Shown: one piece after another, positions 9,372 through 17,589 of the stretch
How the letters are laid out: each line of letters begins with the position of its first letter
Numbering within the stretch: position 1 is the stretch's first letter
Assembly (NCBI RefSeq): GCF_010119975.1
Contig: NZ_CP048222.1
Coordinates: 1,261,501 to 1,325,500 of the forward strand
Length of the DNA: 64,000 nt
From: Rhodocytophaga rosea
GTDB lineage: Bacteria > Bacteroidota > Bacteroidia > Cytophagales > 172606-1
Direction of reading: 5' to 3'
Translations under genes and position numbers: made by a program
Notes under the pieces: model-generated
Told to the model about the DNA's origin: nothing
Database searches by the model: none
Seen by the model: only the letters and a program-made list of their open reading frames with translations

Positions 9372-10004
9372 TGCCCGGTCTCGAGAAATAACCTCAATGC
9401 CCGGATGTTCCTTTAGCCACTTTTCAACGGTTTCTAATTTATCATCTGGTAGTAAATCGATCGGTCTTCGTGTCTCTAAATCTACCAATATAGTGGCATA
9501 TGTTTGCCCTTTACGTATGGCCCACTCATCAATGCCTACTATCTTAGGAGTAATTATGGAGGGCAAGGCTACTTTCCGCGACAGGTTCAAGAGCGTATCT
9601 GCACTCACCAAACTAATGTTGAACAATTGTAGTAGCAGAGCAGTTTTTTCTCCACCCATTTGTAAGGCTAAAGTTTGCAAATACTCTTCCATACGAGTGG
9701 TTCTTCGGGCGTAAGCAGTTATAGCAGGAGGCAGTCTTTCACAAAACACTTTTCTTTTACAATCTGCCAAATCACAGAAAAACCGCCTGACATGTAATTC
9801 TAAAAGTATTCTTTTATTTGCCTAAGGCAAGTCAGCCACTTTCCTGCCATAACGGCTATGTATCCTTTGGTTACCGCTCTGGCAAAGCGGACAATGCGCC
9901 ACCGGATGGCTGCTTGTAAGGGATAAGGTAAGCTGTTTTTCTCCGTAACAAATTCCATTTAGTACTAATCCTGGTGTGACTGGCAACAAACATTCAATAT
10001 TCAA
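9372..10004 (-). pseudogene. ISL3-family transposase remnant
   Basis: The N-terminal zinc-binding part (CPLCQSGNQRIHSRYGRKVADLP) is followed in the same frame by a TAG at about 9822 where the family usually has Trp, then the frame resumes with RRFFCDLADCKRKVFCERLP and the catalytic block KIVGIDEWAIRKGQTYATILVDLETRRPIDLL. It ends abruptly after ISRDRA, at the junction with the integrase, so the last third including the final acidic residue is missing. It carries both an internal stop and a truncation and cannot be active. Confidence 0.85.
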
Positions 10005-10008
10005 CTAG

Positions 10009-10278
10009 GGCTCCTCTTTTCCTACACAACAATTTGTAGTTGCTATTTACTCCAGAACCCAAATCATCAAAAGTTCGGAAGAACCAGCATCCCCAGAATA
10101 CGCAATGAGTATGGGAGCAGTGAATATGCTCAAGCGAGATACCGAATACCGAAGATATTACCGAAGGAAAGAAGGCAAACATCATATGTTGATTCTGAAC
10201 ACGATTAGAAATAAGCTCTTGAGTCGCATGTTTGCTGTTATTCGCAGAAACTCCCCTTACATCCTTCTGCAACGATAG
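10009..10278 (+). pseudogene. IS110-family transposase C-terminal remnant
   Basis: An open frame ending at TAG encodes AMSMGAVNMLKRDTEYRRYYRRKEGKHHMLILNTIRNKLLSRMFAVIRRNSPY, which matches the C-terminal end of IS110-family transposases (Transposase_20), including the KEGKHHM and NTIRNKLLSRMFAV segments. The N-terminal RuvC-like domain is absent. It abuts the ISL3 remnant, so several elements have collapsed on one another here. It is followed by a structured noncoding stretch. Confidence 0.65.
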
Positions 10279-10297
10279 AGGCTTGCCCACACTGGTA

Positions 10298-10436
10298 GCT
10301 TCCCCTGTTAGAAGCTCTTTTCAAGGGGAAAAAATTGCTGTCAAGGGCAGCTCTCGGGTAAGGAAGTGGGTAAGCAGCTGTTCATATACCCTTGACAGCA
10401 ATTTCTGACCCTTATCTTTGCTTGTAAAGGGGAAGC
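10298..10436. repeat. Nested long inverted repeat, possible IS end or structured RNA
   Basis: GCTTCCCCT at 10298 pairs with AGGGGAAGC at 10428, and within it a perfect 16-bp inverted repeat (AAATTGCTGTCAAGGG, 10332-10347, with 10389-10404) encloses a further CAGCT/AGCTG pair. It starts 20 bases after the IS110 remnant. It could be an IS terminus or the noncoding RNA region of that element; no gene is seen from 10279 to 10592. Confidence 0.55.
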
Positions 10437-10592
10437 GGGAAATGATGAACTAAACCTGAGGAGGCGTTAGCCTTGGAGAATACTTATGGCTATTACTAGA
10501 TGGCAGCTTAAAAAAATCCTATTAAAATGCTTGACTTTCTAATAGAACGTGGTGTTAGCCACCGTACTGTTATATGTATTTGGTCTTTATAC

Positions 10593-11063
10593 TTAATCTA
10601 TATTATTGACGAATTGTATACCACACCCTTGTTCTTGCGGGTAAAATTTAAAGTATTCAATTAATGAATATCGCCCACTAACATAATCCTCATAGGAGAT
10701 TGCTCCATTTACTAGATTAAAAGGCTTTTTGTCAGTACCAAATCGCCAATGCATACGCTGGTCGGCTAGCAATTGAGTCGCATAAACCTGATTAAACTTT
10801 AAACTGAACTTGCCATATTCAAATACAAGCGTATAAGTAGTGTCTTGCAATTGAGATGGTAGAAAGACAGTGTCCTGTGCAACACGGCAAGTAATTTGTT
10901 GGCTTGTTCCTTTAAGGATAACTCTAAAGTTTTTATTCAACAAAACAACAGAATCTTCTATTTGAAAGTCAACTTTAACGGCAACTTCTTTCTCAGGACT
11001 TTCTCTCTCTTGATTACAAGCAAGGATGAGCAATAAACTACTTAGAACGAACACTGATCGCAT
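10593..11063 (-). CDS. Cassette lipoprotein, unknown function
   Basis: A 156-residue protein starting MRSVFVLSSLLLILACNQ, a clean lipoprotein signal with lipobox LLILAC. The start at 11063 is chosen for this leader; the longer frame upstream runs through the attC-like site. The mature part (DFQIEDSVVLLNKNFRVILKG, then a beta-rich region) matches no family that I recognise. It is the only gene of the last (leftmost) cassette, bounded by GTTAGCCACC at 10554 and GGTGGCTAAT at 11088. Confidence 0.65.
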   Translation of the reverse strand: MRSVFVLSSLLLILACNQERESPEKEVAVKVDFQIEDSVVLLNKNFRVILKGTSQQITCRVAQDTVFLPSQLQDTTYTLVFEYGKFSLKFNQVYATQLLADQRMHWRFGTDKKPFNLVNGAISYEDYVSGRYSLIEYFKFYPQEQGCGIQFVNNID

Positions 11064-11087
11064 TGAGTTAAGTGTTTTTTTTGTAAT

Positions 11088-11182
11088 GGTGGCTAATGGA
11101 CCATCGCTAAACGCAACTATGGCTGCAAGCTGGAGCCTTGCGCTTTGGAAGCCTAGTTGCCGCATTAGCCGATGTTACCACC
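11088..11182 (-). repeat. attC-like site
   Basis: The site runs from GGTGGCTAAT to GTTACCACC and folds as an imperfect hairpin: CATCG/CGATG, GCTAA/TTAGC, GCAACTA/TAGTTGC and GGCT/AGCC pair with unpaired bases between, as in integron attC sites. Confidence 0.8.
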
Positions 11183-11188
11183 TTTTCT

Positions 11189-11638
11189 TTATTGTTTTTC
11201 TGCTACTTTATACTTGAATGTACCAGTATGGTATCTAAAAACACCATCTTTTCCTCTTGATATTGCTACGATGGTTTCAGGAAATACAAAATCACCACTC
11301 TTTTGGGGCTTAAGCGCTACAACAATCGTATCATTGATAAGCGCTAATCTTTTATTGCAATCGGCTATTCTATAAGAAATCGTATCAATATATGAACTTG
11401 TATCTACCTGACAATCAAAATAAGCTTGGACAAGCTTATGCTCTTTACTAGAAGTAGTTAGTTTAAAGAGCGTTTGTCTACCTACTATGATACTATCCGG
11501 TAGATGAGTTATCAGTTTTACATCCTTATCATTTACGTTTAGCTTTTGTTTTGTACCCAAGTATTCAACTACTGCCTGCTTTTCTTGACACGAACTCACT
11601 AACCAAACAACAAGTAATAAGTGAAGAATTTTATTCAT
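11189..11638 (-). CDS. Cassette lipoprotein, unknown function
   Basis: A 149-residue protein beginning MNKILHLLLVVWLVSSCQEKQ, a lipoprotein leader with lipobox LVSSC. The rest is beta-rich (KLITHLPDSIIVGRQTLFKLTTSSKEH, then ISRGKDGVFRYHTGTFKYKV near the end) with two cysteines at about residues 85 and 103. The family is not recognised. It lies in a cassette starting at GTTACCACC (11174). The matching right core GGTGGTA (11645) is cut by a group II intron 3' end directly upstream of the gene, so its original upstream sequence is lost. Confidence 0.65.
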   Translation of the reverse strand: MNKILHLLLVVWLVSSCQEKQAVVEYLGTKQKLNVNDKDVKLITHLPDSIIVGRQTLFKLTTSSKEHKLVQAYFDCQVDTSSYIDTISYRIADCNKRLALINDTIVVALKPQKSGDFVFPETIVAISRGKDGVFRYHTGTFKYKVAEKQ

Positions 11639-11651
11639 TCTAATTGGTGGT

Positions 11652-11728
11652 AGTTAAACTCAGCACAGGAGTCGCCTCCTGTACTGGTCTTCAGAACCGG
11701 ACTTGACAGCTTTCCCATCATCCGGCTC
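11652..11728 (-). ncRNA. Group II intron domains V and VI
   Basis: On the minus strand, GAGCCGGA and TCCGGTTC (11694-11728) close a hairpin capped by GAAA, the hallmark of group II domain V. It is followed by a second hairpin (CAGTACAGGAG with TCCTGTGCTG, 11661-11686) and AGTTTAACTAC, fitting domain VI and the 3' splice end. The intron ends against the cassette core at about 11645-11651. Confidence 0.75.
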
Positions 11729-11748
11729 CTCCTTGGATTGGCTCTTTG

Positions 11749-12735
11749 TCAAGAGCACCTCTCTTTATTCCCTTTCACTTCATACAGGTCAACAGCAGTT
11801 TTCTGGTGATGACAATGCCGATGCAATAGTTGCAGATTGTCTAACCCGTCCTTTCCTCCTTTTGACAGCGGTAGGATATGGTCGGTCTCCAACTGGTCCT
11901 CCTTATTAAAGTGTAAATTACACCAATTACATTTCCCCTGTTGCTTTTTGAGCAGTTTTCCTGTCCTTGTACCTACTTGTGGGTGTCGTGCTATGCGGGT
12001 AGCCCAGTAAAGCCAATCTCCGTCATAGGGGCTTTTGTTTCCTTTGACTTTGATATGGATTTTGATCTTTACCTCCCTGTGCAAGTCAAGCCTACACTCC
12101 TTACCTGCTGAGAAGTCCCATTTGCCCCAGTCTACTTTCCAGTACTTGTGGCATATCCAGCGGCTGCTTTTATTGACATGCCTGCGCTTGGCCCAACTTA
12201 ACAGTTTTAGAAACAGTAAGTGATCCATCTTTCTGAAAGAAGCTGAAGCGTTCTCACTTGCAAAATAGTTGGCCCATCCTCTGATGATTGGATTGAGTAT
12301 GCCAATCAGCGCTTCCTGTGGTGCATTCTCATACCGGTGAATCAGGTTTTTGATTGCTTCTGAATGCCTTTTCAAGCTTTGCTTACTTGGGTAGGTCAGC
12401 GTGATAAATCCCGAGCGGCTACCGTCCGGATTTTTTTTGCCTCTCCTTTCCCCGGTAGCAAATTGCCTGATGGTGCATCCCAGAAAATCAAAGCCTGCTT
12501 CTCCTTCATAGGGCTCAAGACTGTGTAGGATGCGGGTCTTACTCTCTTTTAGCTTCAGTCCCATCGGTGCAAGCCATTCTTCCAGAAAGGATTTTGCTTT
12601 CAGTAGTTGGGATAAATCTGCATGCATGGCCACCAGATCATCCGCATAGCGGACAAGGCGCAATTCATAGCAGACCCTTTTACCATTCTCCTGCCTGCGG
12701 TATGCCGGACAGGCTTTTTGCAAAGCCTCTTCCAT
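11749..12735 (-). pseudogene. Group II intron reverse transcriptase/maturase, N-terminally truncated
   Basis: The visible 328 residues begin within the reverse transcriptase palm. YADD (catalytic) lies near residue 30, followed by LKESKTRILHS and FDFLGCTIRQF, the maturase (domain X) region with GWANYFASENASASFRKMD, and a C-terminal HNH endonuclease with CNWCNLHF, LETDHILPLSKGGKDGLDNLQLLHRHCHHQKT. The first RT motifs are missing, removed at the junction with the IS91-like element, so it cannot be functional. The ATG at 12735 is only the first in the remaining frame. Confidence 0.85.
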
Positions 12736-12750
12736 GCCCTGTCTTCCTTA

Positions 12751-13089
12751 ATGAAAAGAGGACTGCTCACTTACCTGTCTGCCTGCAAACCTCATCATTA
12801 TCTGTTCAATGGCAAAGAATATGGCTCGCAGCTCAGCCGCAAAGGCGTGCAATGGCTCATGCAGGATGCAGTTAGTAAAGCGGGCATCAAAAAGAAAGGC
12901 ATCTGTGTACATACCCTGCGCCATTCCTATGCCACCCATCTGCTAGAAGATGGATTGGATATTGTCTCCATCAAAGAACTTTTAGGCCATAGCTTCCTGG
13001 AAACCACCCTTGTGTATCTGCACATGGCAGGACTTGGCAGAAAAGCTCCTTTCTCTCCCCTGGATACCCTCTATACTAAGGAGGCATGA
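12751..13089 (+). pseudogene. Tyrosine recombinase of IS91-like copy 1, C-terminal fragment
   Basis: The fragment keeps the catalytic C-terminus, [40 protein letters not shown], and the tail [12 protein letters not shown]. The N-terminal half, including the first catalytic Arg, is missing. It overlaps the transposase start by four bases (ATGA), as in the intact copy. Confidence 0.82.
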
Positions 13090-14258
13090 AGCCTGCCCTA
13101 GAGTTAGCCCATATACTGTCGGCTCACTTACATGAGTTTATGGCCACGCATGCAGTCTCTGCTCACAAGTTCTCCACCCTAAAGGCGATTGAGCATTGCC
13201 GTACTGCCAGACTAGGCGGCCATATAGATGCCTGTGATAGTTGTGGCTACCTGCGTATTAGCTACAACAGCTGCCGCAACAGACACTGCCCTAAGTGTCA
13301 GACTACCAATCGTGAAAAGTGGATTATGCAAAGGGAGGCAGACCTGTTACCGGTCAGCTACTTTCATGTGGTCTTCACCTTGCCCCACTCCCTTAATCTA
13401 TTGTGCCTGCAGTATCCCCAAGAACTCTACGCTTTGCTCTTCAAGGCAGCCTGGTCTACGATCAACAGCTTTGCCAATAATCCCAAGCATCTGGGTGCTA
13501 AAACAGGTATGATCTCCATTCTGCACACCTGGGGGCAGAACCTCTCACTGCATCCACATCTGCATTGTATTGTGCCGGGTGGAGGGATCTCTGGGAGTGG
13601 CCACTGGAAAAAGGCCAGAAGTACAGGTAAATATCTTTTCCCGGTCAAAGCACTCAGTAAAGTGTTCCGTGCTCGCTATGTCTCACTACTGAGAAGCTTT
13701 CTTTCTGCTAATAAAGCACAGGTGGATAATGGGCTATGGAAAGAGTTATTTGCCAAAGACTGGGTGGTATACTGTAAAAGGCCTTTCTTGGGTCCTGCCC
13801 AGGTAATTGAATACCTGGGCAGATATACCCATAAAGTAGCTATCTCTAATCACCGTCTCCAAAGTATAAGTGATGGCAAGGTGAGCTTCGCTTACAAAGA
13901 TTACCGGCAAGAGGCTAAAAAGAAAACCATGTTTTTAGAGGCTGATGAGTTCATCCGAAGGTTTTCTTTGCACATTCTTCCCCTAAAATTTGTACGCATC
14001 CGCCACTATGGCATTTTGTCTTCCAAAGCAAAATCCCATGATTTAGCACTAGCCAGACAAGATTTGAGGGTGACTACTCCAGACAAGATAGCTGTGGACT
14101 GGAAAAGTATCTGCAAAGAACGCTTAGGCTATGATGTAGAGCTATGTCCTTGCTGCAGCAAAGGCCGCATGAGAGAAATTCTGCGTTTTCAAGCGGCCCG
14201 CTCGCCACCCGAGGCAGCTTACTTGCTATCAGTAGCTTTACACTTGAAAACTGCCTAA
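13086..14258 (+). CDS. IS91-like HUH transposase, copy 1
   Basis: A 390-residue single-strand transposase. The zinc-binding region has C50, C53, C63, C68 and C71 ([23 protein letters not shown] spans it), the HUH motif is [12 protein letters not shown] (H158 and H160), and candidate nucleophile tyrosines lie in [16 protein letters not shown] (Y243, Y247). It should nick and join single-stranded DNA during rolling-circle-like transposition. It differs from copies 2 and 3 at scattered residues, mainly in the last third. Its partner recombinase is truncated. It is on the strand opposite to the cassette genes. Confidence 0.88.
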   Translation: MKPALELAHILSAHLHEFMATHAVSAHKFSTLKAIEHCRTARLGGHIDACDSCGYLRISYNSCRNRHCPKCQTTNREKWIMQREADLLPVSYFHVVFTLPHSLNLLCLQYPQELYALLFKAAWSTINSFANNPKHLGAKTGMISILHTWGQNLSLHPHLHCIVPGGGISGSGHWKKARSTGKYLFPVKALSKVFRARYVSLLRSFLSANKAQVDNGLWKELFAKDWVVYCKRPFLGPAQVIEYLGRYTHKVAISNHRLQSISDGKVSFAYKDYRQEAKKKTMFLEADEFIRRFSLHILPLKFVRIRHYGILSSKAKSHDLALARQDLRVTTPDKIAVDWKSICKERLGYDVELCPCCSKGRMREILRFQAARSPPEAAYLLSVALHLKTA

Positions 14259-14486
14259 AGAAGGCTAAAAAAAGCCACTCAAAAAAGTGGCCGGGAAAGT
14301 TATTGCCCGTTGGAATATAGCCACCTTACTTGGAGCCAACATGGCTGCTCAGTTTACAAATAGTGAGATCTTTTCTCTTCCTTTTTTTACACTATCTTCT
14401 TTTAGTGTACTACCGCTTCACCCGGAAGCTTCTTCTCTATGGATTGATTCCCCATAAATAAGGGCAGGTTAAACCACCCGGTTTCG

Positions 14487-14546
14487 TGCAACACAGGGTT
14501 CATGGTGGGTTAAGACCACCCCATGAACCCTTATATGTTAGGTGCT
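14487..14546 (-). repeat. attC-like site / IS91-like right end
   Basis: From GTGCAAC to GTTAGGTGCT, about 60 bp, with the strong hairpin GGGTTCATGG/CCATGAACCC. Identical in form to the sites at 23362 and 33483. It is both the end of the IS91-like element and the boundary of the next cassette. Confidence 0.75.
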
Positions 14547-15047
14547 GATTTTTACTCTTTCTATTTTAAGTGGCAAGTTCGATGTTTGTGTGAGTTCTAC
14601 ATAAATTTGATCTCCCACAGTATAGTCTTCCTGCTCACTTATGTCAATAGTAAATTCTTCTTGTTCAGTAGTGGTAAGTGTGACCGATTGATTTTTTTCA
14701 TCTATTGTTTTTCCCATAACAGTGGTAACAAAGGTCCACTTATGCATCAGGGCTAAATCAGATTGAGTTTGCTTCACTCTCTGGTACAATGGACTATATG
14801 TTATCTGCCAAAACGAAAGGAATAATAATAGGAAAGGGGTTAAAACAATTATAAACTTAATCATGTATTCATCCCAACTTTTAACAGGCCATCCTTCCAC
14901 AGGTATATAAGTTAAAAAAAGCGTAGCAACTAAAATCATTGCCAAGAGCTTCCAAATCCCTTTTAGGAATTTCTGATCAGAGACTAGAGAAGATTTTAAC
15001 TCTTCGATATCTGACGGATTAAATAGTTTTAATTTTTTTGATTTCAT
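14538..15047 (-). CDS. Cassette membrane protein, unknown function
   Basis: A 169-residue protein with two membrane segments (about residues 31-48 and 65-84) and a soluble C-terminal domain of about 80 residues (TTTEQEEFTIDISEQEDYTVGDQIYVELTQTS) that looks like a small beta-barrel. I do not recognise the family. Its TAA stop codon lies inside the cassette core (AGCACCTAAC on the minus strand), so gene and recombination site overlap. The cassette runs from GTTAGGTGCT (14537) to AGCACCTAAT (15053). Confidence 0.65.
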   Translation of the reverse strand: MKSKKLKLFNPSDIEELKSSLVSDQKFLKGIWKLLAMILVATLFLTYIPVEGWPVKSWDEYMIKFIIVLTPFLLLFLSFWQITYSPLYQRVKQTQSDLALMHKWTFVTTVMGKTIDEKNQSVTLTTTEQEEFTIDISEQEDYTVGDQIYVELTQTSNLPLKIERVKIST

Positions 15048-15052
15048 TATTT

Positions 15053-15134
15053 AGCACCTAATGGAGCATGAACCTCCACATACCGTTGCTTGATGAGGTT
15101 TTGCATCGGCAGCACGGTTGCTGGCAGGTTTAAT
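15053..15134 (-). repeat. attC-like site, interrupted by IS110 at its core
   Basis: The site begins AGCACCTAAT and contains AACCT/AGGTT and ACCGT/ACGGT arms. It closely resembles the uninterrupted site at 27596 and stops at GGTTTAAT, where GTT is expected. The missing GTTAGGCAAC lies at 16777, beyond the IS110 element. Confidence 0.75.
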
Positions 15135-15164
15135 ACTGACTAACGTCTATGTCTACAGTTAAAT

Positions 15165-16520
15165 TTAGTTCATAGCGAAGCCCACATCCTCAGGCTTCAA
15201 GTCCAATTTAGCAATCTTATTTCTGATCCTTTGTACTAGTTTCATCTTTCTTTTCTGATCCATAAATAAGTATTGACTAGGCGGATTATAGGGTACATGT
15301 TTGACGATCATATTCCAGATAATGACTGCCAGCTTTCGAGCTGTGGCTGAGATAGCGGCTATTCTACCTTTTCTATAGTTGATGCGGTTGAAGAAATCTG
15401 ATAGATGGGTGTCTTTGAGATTGCCTATTGTGTTGGCTGCTAACCTGAGCGCAATTTTTAAACGATTACTGCCTTTGGCAATCTTTTTACTTAATACTTT
15501 ACCGCCGCTAATTTTTATATTGGGGCATAATCTGAGCCAAGAGGTGAATTGTTTGGATGTCTCAAACTTTTTGATCCCTTCACAGCCTACCTCACTCATT
15601 AGGGCAATCACTGTTGCATGACTCACTCCTTCAATGCGCATCAGGTCCACCCCATCAAAGTACTGATAAGCAAGTTGATTCAAGTCCATATTTTTTGGCG
15701 TATTCTTGTTCACCTTTTTATGCGGCTTAGCCTCCGCCTGTAAAGCTCTTTTTGTCTCATCCCCTTCAATCTGCTCAGAAAGTAGCTTTGCTATAGCTAC
15801 ATCACATTGCTCCATCTTTGCCTGCAGGATTTTATACAGGTCAAATTCCTGTTGTAAGCCAAACAGGTAATCTTTCCTCCCATTACTCTGCAGGGCTTTG
15901 GCGATTTCTTCCTCTGATTTACGGCAGTTACCATGACGAAAAGAGGCTAGTACTTGTGGATTGGTTTCTCCTTTACAGACAGCTTCAATGATCTGCAAAC
16001 CTGTCAGTCCACAGACATCTTTGACCACTATATCTAAACGAAGATTGAGCAATCGTAGGTACTTCTGCATCTTTTGTGTGGTCATCGCAGAGGTCTCCAA
16101 CAGGGAAGTGCGATGCCGGCAATAAGTTCTCAATTGTTCAGTGGCTAGGTCTGGCAGAAAACTACTACTGAGTAGCCCCAAACTATGTAGCTTCTGTATC
16201 CATTGACAATCTTGCACATCGGTTTTGCGGCCTTTGATGTTTTTGGTGAATTTACCATTGCACAGGTATACCTCTAATCCTGCTTCTTGTAGAAAGGAAA
16301 ATAAACTCTGCCAGTAATTACCAGTACTTTCCATAGCTACGGTGGTAATTTGATTTGCCTTAAGCCAAGCCAGCAATTGGCTTAGATCCTCATTGTAAAC
16401 GCCAAACTCTCTCACATCTTCTCGTTGTTGGCCGATAGCTACATAATGTGACCGGCTTCCTACATCAATACCGGCAGCATTGCGGTTAATGACTTCCATG
16501 GATACAGACTTGTTTTTCAT
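15165..16520 (-). CDS. IS110-family transposase
   Basis: A 451-residue transposase. The N-terminal RuvC-like DEDD domain begins AAGIDVGSRSHYVAIG, with TTVAMESTGNYWQSLF and GRKTDVQDCQWIQKLHSLGLL supplying further acidic residues. The C-terminal Transposase_20 domain has RIEGVSHATVIALMSEVG and TSWLRLCPNIKISGGKVLSKKIAKGSNRLKIALRLAA with the conserved Ser region. Both domains are complete, so the protein may be active. Family members use a bridge RNA from their own noncoding end to choose targets; the long upstream noncoding region here fits that. Confidence 0.9.
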   Translation of the reverse strand: MKNKSVSMEVINRNAAGIDVGSRSHYVAIGQQREDVREFGVYNEDLSQLLAWLKANQITTVAMESTGNYWQSLFSFLQEAGLEVYLCNGKFTKNIKGRKTDVQDCQWIQKLHSLGLLSSSFLPDLATEQLRTYCRHRTSLLETSAMTTQKMQKYLRLLNLRLDIVVKDVCGLTGLQIIEAVCKGETNPQVLASFRHGNCRKSEEEIAKALQSNGRKDYLFGLQQEFDLYKILQAKMEQCDVAIAKLLSEQIEGDETKRALQAEAKPHKKVNKNTPKNMDLNQLAYQYFDGVDLMRIEGVSHATVIALMSEVGCEGIKKFETSKQFTSWLRLCPNIKISGGKVLSKKIAKGSNRLKIALRLAANTIGNLKDTHLSDFFNRINYRKGRIAAISATARKLAVIIWNMIVKHVPYNPPSQYLFMDQKRKMKLVQRIRNKIAKLDLKPEDVGFAMN

Positions 16521-16776
16521 GTTTCTTTACTTGATTAAGTTGAAAAAGTCCCAAGGAAATGTATCTTTGATATGAAAATATACTGATCGGGGTAGCTGAT
16601 AGCTCCTCCACTGAAATCATCTCAAGCCTTTCTGTTGGAGCAGAAGGGCTTTTTACATTTCTGACCAGAATGTGTCACGGGCTGTAAACACCAGAAAAAA
16701 ATTGGTCTAGCTTAGGACAAAACAAAAGTACCTACGTTAGCCCAAGAAATCAATGCTTCTTCCGGAATACCAGAAT
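16521..16776 (-). other. IS110 noncoding end, candidate bridge RNA region
   Basis: About 255 bases upstream of the transposase contain no gene but several short inverted repeats. In the IS110 group the bridge RNA is transcribed from this end. The RNA itself, its loops and guide bases are not resolved here. Confidence 0.4.
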
Positions 16777-16777
16777 G

Positions 16778-17401
16778 TTAGGCAACGTTTATTTCTCTTT
16801 TCTTATATTTTATGTATATCGCACCACCAATCATCCATAGAGCTGCCAAAAGTAGAAATGCATTTCTTACTGTAGTCTTTACATCCAGGTATGGTTGGGA
16901 AACGTGGTAGGTCAAGGTACTTGCTGTTAATACTAACCCTATACTTATTAATACGATAGCCATGAGTTGAGGCTTTATAAAGAAAGTCCTCATCCCATAA
17001 TAAAAGCATCCACTAATTAAACTAAATAGAATAATACTGAGAAAATCATAAACCCTTCCATTAGAAAGACCATCTAATAAATTTCCTGTTAAGGCTAAGG
17101 TCAATAGCGACAAAATAAAAATTGGTATTCTGGTGATTGTAAAGGGAGATACACTTAAACTCTTATTATGCTCATCAACTATGCCTATTATATTTTCACC
17201 TGGACTTAAGAGTATAAATCGTCGATGGAAAAGATGATAAGCTATAACCCCAATAACAGATAGGCCCATCGAAATGAGAATAAAAGAGGAAGAAAGAGAG
17301 CCACTTATCATCGTGAGCAACATCATTCCTATACCTAACAGATAGCTGATAAAATAAAAGTCAATAAGCCCACCTATTGTTCTTAGTAAAATTCTTTTCA
17401 T
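16778..17401 (-). CDS. Cassette RDD-like membrane protein
   Basis: A 207-residue polytopic membrane protein. The start RTIGGLIDFYFISYLLG and the later SPGENIIGIVD resemble the RDD family (Arg-Asp motif in the first helix, SxG near the middle). Five or six hydrophobic segments follow, up to LLLAALWMIGGAIYIKYKKR. RDD proteins are mostly of unknown function, with some acting in ion transport. The TAA stop lies in the cassette core GTTAGGCAAC. The right core is GTTGCCTAAT at 17488. Confidence 0.65.
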   Translation of the reverse strand: MKRILLRTIGGLIDFYFISYLLGIGMMLLTMISGSLSSSFILISMGLSVIGVIAYHLFHRRFILLSPGENIIGIVDEHNKSLSVSPFTITRIPIFILSLLTLALTGNLLDGLSNGRVYDFLSIILFSLISGCFYYGMRTFFIKPQLMAIVLISIGLVLTASTLTYHVSQPYLDVKTTVRNAFLLLAALWMIGGAIYIKYKKREINVA

Positions 17402-17487
17402 TGTAAAGCTTGAGTATTCTCTTTTAATACTTCAATTCTCCTGGTAGTAAGTAATTATACCTCTCACAAACTTTAAATTGATTTTAT

Positions 17488-17587
17488 GTTGCCTAATGGA
17501 GCAAAGCTTCCCGCAAACCAGACCCGCTACGGTGTAGCCCTGAGATAAGCAAGGGCTGGTTGTCGGTTGAAGCTGGCGTTATGGGCA
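17488..17587 (-). repeat. attC-like site
   Basis: From GTTGCCTAAT to GTTATGGGCA. AGCTTC pairs with GAAGCT, and AACCAG-n-CC with GG-n-CTGGTT, leaving extrahelical bases on one strand, the attC pattern. Confidence 0.82.
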
Positions 17588-17589
17588 TG

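Larger units (their letters stand above)
11652..12750 (-). mobile_element. Group II intron, 5'-truncated
   Basis: The element comprises the 3' part of the intron-encoded protein and domains V-VI. Its 5' end is missing: at 12750/12751 it meets an IS91-like element in the middle of that element's recombinase gene, so a deletion or recombination fused the two. Its 3' end abuts the core of an attC-like site. Some group II introns are known to target attC sites; whether this one did is inferred from the junction. Confidence 0.75.
12751..14536 (+). mobile_element. IS91-like element, copy 1 (5'-truncated)
   Basis: Same element as at 18334-23412 and 31096-33533, but its left part is lost at the group II intron junction. 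The transposase is complete. The right end has GTGCAAC followed by the GGGTTCATGG/CCATGAACCC hairpin and ends directly before GTTA of the next cassette core. It is more diverged in sequence than the other two copies. Confidence 0.82.
15135..16776 (-). mobile_element. IS110-family element inserted at an attC core
   Basis: The element occupies the gap between the left part of an attC-like site (ending GGTTTAAT) and its GTTAGGC core. It carries one transposase gene and about 255 bases of noncoding sequence upstream of it. As in the family, there are no clear terminal inverted repeats or target duplication. The exact ends are uncertain by a few bases because AAT occurs on both sides. Confidence 0.78.

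Noticed and set aside
9372-9714. C-terminal 115 codons of the long integrase-like frame
   Set aside because: The translated residues are the antisense of the ISL3 transposase and contain no integrase motifs; the open frame is accidental.
9994-10290. Minus-strand 98-codon frame
   Set aside because: It is antisense to the IS110 C-terminal remnant, which has clear homology-like motifs on the plus strand; the minus-strand product has none.
16521-16776. Definite bridge RNA
   Set aside because: Only the location fits. The guide loops and their match to the target could not be worked out by eye, so it is listed as a candidate region only.
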